Assembly (NCBI RefSeq): GCF_014645835.1 | Contig: NZ_BMMM01000002.1 | Location: 1 to 56,279 of the forward strand | Source of the DNA: Streptomyces albiflavescens | GTDB taxonomy: Bacteria; Actinomycetota; Actinomycetes; Streptomycetales; Streptomycetaceae | Direction of reading: 5' to 3' | Length of the DNA stretch: 56,279 nt | Part shown: piece by piece, positions 54,028 through 56,279 of the stretch | How the letters are laid out: each line of letters opens with the position of its first letter | How positions within the stretch are numbered: the first letter of the stretch is position 1 | Made by a program: the position numbers and the translations under genes | The notes under the pieces: generated by a model | Databases searched by the model: none | What the model saw: the letters and a program-made list of their open reading frames with translations, nothing else | What the model was told of the DNA's origin: nothing

Positions 54028-56279
54028 TCACAGGTTCTCGGTGACGGGGACGGCGGCGCCGGGCGGCGGCACGGTCGCGAGGGGCGTGACAGGGCGGGCC
54101 GCGGCCGCCGACGGGACCGGGTGGCGTTCGGCGAGCGGGATGAACGGCGGCAGACCGGCGGTCTCGCCAAGGACCACACGGCGTACCACCCGCTCCGCGG
54201 CGCGTCCGTCGTCGCACGGGCAGAAGCGCTCGCGGAACGCCGCCCGCAACTGCGCGGAGCGCGAGCCGCGCCAGTGCCCCGTCGCGAAGATGTCGATCAG
54301 CTCGTCCTCGCTGCGCGCGACCGCGCCCGGCGGGAACGCGCGCAGGTCGAAGTAGGTGCCGCGGGCCGCCTCGTACGCCTCCCAGTCGTCCGCGTGGATC
54401 ACGATCGGCCGGTCGAGACTCGCGTAGTCGAACATCAGGGACGAGTAGTCGGTGACCAGCGCGTCCGAGGCGAGGCACAGCGACTCGATGCTCGGATGGC
54501 CGGACACGTCGATGAGGCGGTCGCCGGACGCGCTCGCCAAAGGGGCGCCGTACGCGTGGTGGGAGCGGGTCAGCACGACGAAGCGCGGGCCGAGGCGGCG
54601 CAGCAGGCGTTCCAGGTCGAGGGTGCGGCGCTGGGTGCGGGAGTAGTCGCGGTACGTCGGCGCGTACAGGACGGCGACCGCGCCCTCGGGGATGCCGAGC
54701 GACTCGCGCAGCCGGGACACGTCCGCCGAAGTCGCCTGCTGGAACACGTCGTTGCGGGGGAGGCCGTACTCCAGAGTCGTGTACGAGGACGGGAAGACGC
54801 GCTCCCAGACCAGGGTGGAGTGGCGGTTGGCGGACAGGCAGTAGTCCCACTTGTCGACGCTGCGCAGCAGCTCGGCGAAGTCCGTGCCGCGGGCGGCCGC
54901 CGGGCGGTCCTGGAGGTCGAGGCCCATGCGCTTGAGCGGGGTCCCGTGCTGCGTCTGGATCATGATCTGGCCGGGGCGCTTGACCAGCCGCCGGTCGAAG
55001 TTGACGTTGTTCACCAGGTACTTGGAGCGGGCGAGCGCCGTCCAGTACGCGGCCGTCCCGGGGCACAGCCTGCGCGTCGGGGCCGGAATCGTGTGGTGGT
55101 GCTCGGCATGCGCGATCCACGTGGTGGTGATGTGCGGCGCCCAGGTGCGGAAGGCGGACTCCAGAGCGCCCGGGTTGCAGCCGTGGCCTCGGCCCCAGTA
55201 GCTGGAGAAGACGGCGCGGTCGGCGCGCAGCGGGAGGCGGAGCTGGACGCGGTAGTGGAGTTGCAGCGCGGCGCCGCGGGTCCTGCGGAGCAGCGTCTTG
55301 GTCCGGCGCACCAGCTGTCTGCGGACGCGGGACGCCAGTGACAGCAGGCGGTACGCGCGATGGGTGCCCAGCCTGACCAGCGCGTGCCGCACGCGCGTGC
55401 GGAGCCGGACGGGGGCTCCCGGCGTGCGGTAGCGACGGTAGTGGACACGGGACTTGCGCAGGAACTCGGCCCGCGAGCCGCGTGGCAGCCGGCCGCGCTT
55501 GAGGAACACCGTCGAGAAGTGGTCGACCATGCGGCGGAACAGGACCGGGCGCCAGTGGGCCAGCTCCGGACGGCTGTCGATGTGTGCGAAGACGCGGTCG
55601 TACTGCTCGAAGATGTCGAAGTGCTTACGGCTACTGGTGCCGAGGATGCTCCCGTGGCGCCGCTGGCGGTAGTGGACGCAGACCCGGTCGAGGGTGGCGA
55701 TCGTCTCGGCGGACATCAGCACCGGATAGGTCCAGGGCGTGTCCTCGTAGTAGCCGGGCGGGAAGGCGAAGCCCTCGCGCTCGACGAACTCCCGGCGGTA
55801 CGCCTTGTTCCACACCACCATCAGGACCCGCATCAGCCCCGGGCGGTCGTCGAGCCGGAACGGCGCCGGGCCCTCCTGCGTCAACTGCGCCGCGAACTGG
55901 TTGCGGACGGCCTCGCCCGACCAGTACGTGCGCGCGTAGTCGTAGACCAGGACGTCCGGTTCGGAGGTCTCCTTCAGCCGGTCGGCGATGGCGCGCAGCG
56001 CGTCCGGAGTGAGACTGTCGTCGCTGTCCAGGAAGATCAGGTAGTCGCCGGTGGCGTGCTCCAGACCCGCGTTGCGGGCGCGGCCCAGACCCACGTTCTC
56101 CGGCAGGTGCACGGCGCGCACACGGGCGTCGCGGGCCGCGAACTCGTCGATGATCGCTCCGCACGCGTCGGGCGAGCAGTCGTCGACGGCGATCAGTTCG
56201 AGGTCAGGACAGGACTGTTCGAGGACGGATTCCAGGCACTCGTGCAGGTACGCCTGAACCTTGTACGCGGGGACGATGA
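54028..56279 (-). CDS. GT2-TagF fusion, 5' end beyond window
   Basis: Partial: the frame stays open to the window edge, and translation beyond the internal GTG at 56121 gives IVPAYKVQAYLHECLESVLEQ and AVDDCSPDACG, the true GT2 start. So about 750 residues are visible and only the first few are missing. GT2 motifs are complete (ENVGLGRARNAG, IFLDSDD, GYYEDTPWTYP). The TagF domain is intact (QTQHGTPLKRMG, LTRSHHAYG, VTDYSSLMFDYASLDRP). A basic stretch rich in Arg (about 300 residues before the end of the GT2-TagF linker) could bind membrane phospholipid. Same strand as the two next fusions, with a 123-bp gap in which nothing is seen. Confidence 0.93.
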   Translation of the reverse strand, partial: IVPAYKVQAYLHECLESVLEQSCPDLELIAVDDCSPDACGAIIDEFAARDARVRAVHLPENVGLGRARNAGLEHATGDYLIFLDSDDSLTPDALRAIADRLKETSEPDVLVYDYARTYWSGEAVRNQFAAQLTQEGPAPFRLDDRPGLMRVLMVVWNKAYRREFVEREGFAFPPGYYEDTPWTYPVLMSAETIATLDRVCVHYRQRRHGSILGTSSRKHFDIFEQYDRVFAHIDSRPELAHWRPVLFRRMVDHFSTVFLKRGRLPRGSRAEFLRKSRVHYRRYRTPGAPVRLRTRVRHALVRLGTHRAYRLLSLASRVRRQLVRRTKTLLRRTRGAALQLHYRVQLRLPLRADRAVFSSYWGRGHGCNPGALESAFRTWAPHITTTWIAHAEHHHTIPAPTRRLCPGTAAYWTALARSKYLVNNVNFDRRLVKRPGQIMIQTQHGTPLKRMGLDLQDRPAAARGTDFAELLRSVDKWDYCLSANRHSTLVWERVFPSSYTTLEYGLPRNDVFQQATSADVSRLRESLGIPEGAVAVLYAPTYRDYSRTQRRTLDLERLLRRLGPRFVVLTRSHHAYGAPLASASGDRLIDVSGHPSIESLCLASDALVTDYSSLMFDYASLDRPIVIHADDWEAYEAARGTYFDLRAFPPGAVARSEDELIDIFATGHWRGSRSAQLRAAFRERFCPCDDGRAAERVVRRVVLGETAGLPPFIPLAERHPVPSAAAARPVTPLATVPPPGAAVPVTENL

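Overview
The window is typical Streptomyces chromosome. It has very high GC, GTG and ATG starts, overlapping stop/start junctions, and the conserved order mtnA / mtrA-mtrB-lpqB / comF / hpf / response regulator / secA / gdhB. No phage, plasmid, CRISPR array, rRNA or tRNA was seen.

Left part (1-29.2 kb) is mostly core functions. Two intrinsic terminators open the window. A minus-strand operon follows, encoding a membrane protein, DUF4129, DUF4350, a MoxR ATPase and a DUF58 protein. Divergent from it are mtnA and the MtrA-MtrB-LpqB cell-envelope signalling operon. Next come comF (preceded by two consensus DnaA boxes), the long ribosome hibernation factor, an orphan LuxR-type response regulator, a YcaQ-like protein, a GNAT acetyltransferase, secA, an Rv3235-like protein, a DUF6912-like protein, a HAD hydrolase, a DJ-1/PfpI protein and the large NAD-glutamate dehydrogenase. 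The last ends in a 17-bp tandem repeat array and a strong terminator.

Right part (29.2-56.3 kb) is a cell-surface glycopolymer locus. It holds a GtrA membrane protein, four large GT2 + CDP-polyol phosphotransferase (TagF-like) fusions (one cut by the window edge), a GT4 and a stand-alone GT2 glycosyltransferase, a teichoic-acid-type ABC exporter (TagG/TagH), galE, and four polytopic membrane proteins including GT87-like and GT39-like enzymes. Together they could make sugar precursors, build a polyol-phosphate or glycosyl-phosphate polymer on a lipid carrier, and export it. Two TetR regulators, an SDR, a methyltransferase and an OhrR/Ohr peroxide-resistance pair are interspersed.

The most unusual non-coding signal is a pair of ~198-bp hairpin elements (37418-37615 and 45092-45290). 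They have terminal inverted repeats, apparent TA target duplications and related cores whose arms pair by G-U wobble in only one orientation. One of them supplies the last base of the stop codons of both flanking convergent genes. Other points of interest are twin 32-bp repeats between tetR and tagGH, three CATTGTTG blocks spaced 18 bp apart between a tetR and an SDR gene, and a neighbouring pair of TagF fusions in which one has an altered TagF motif and the other a degenerate GT2 domain.
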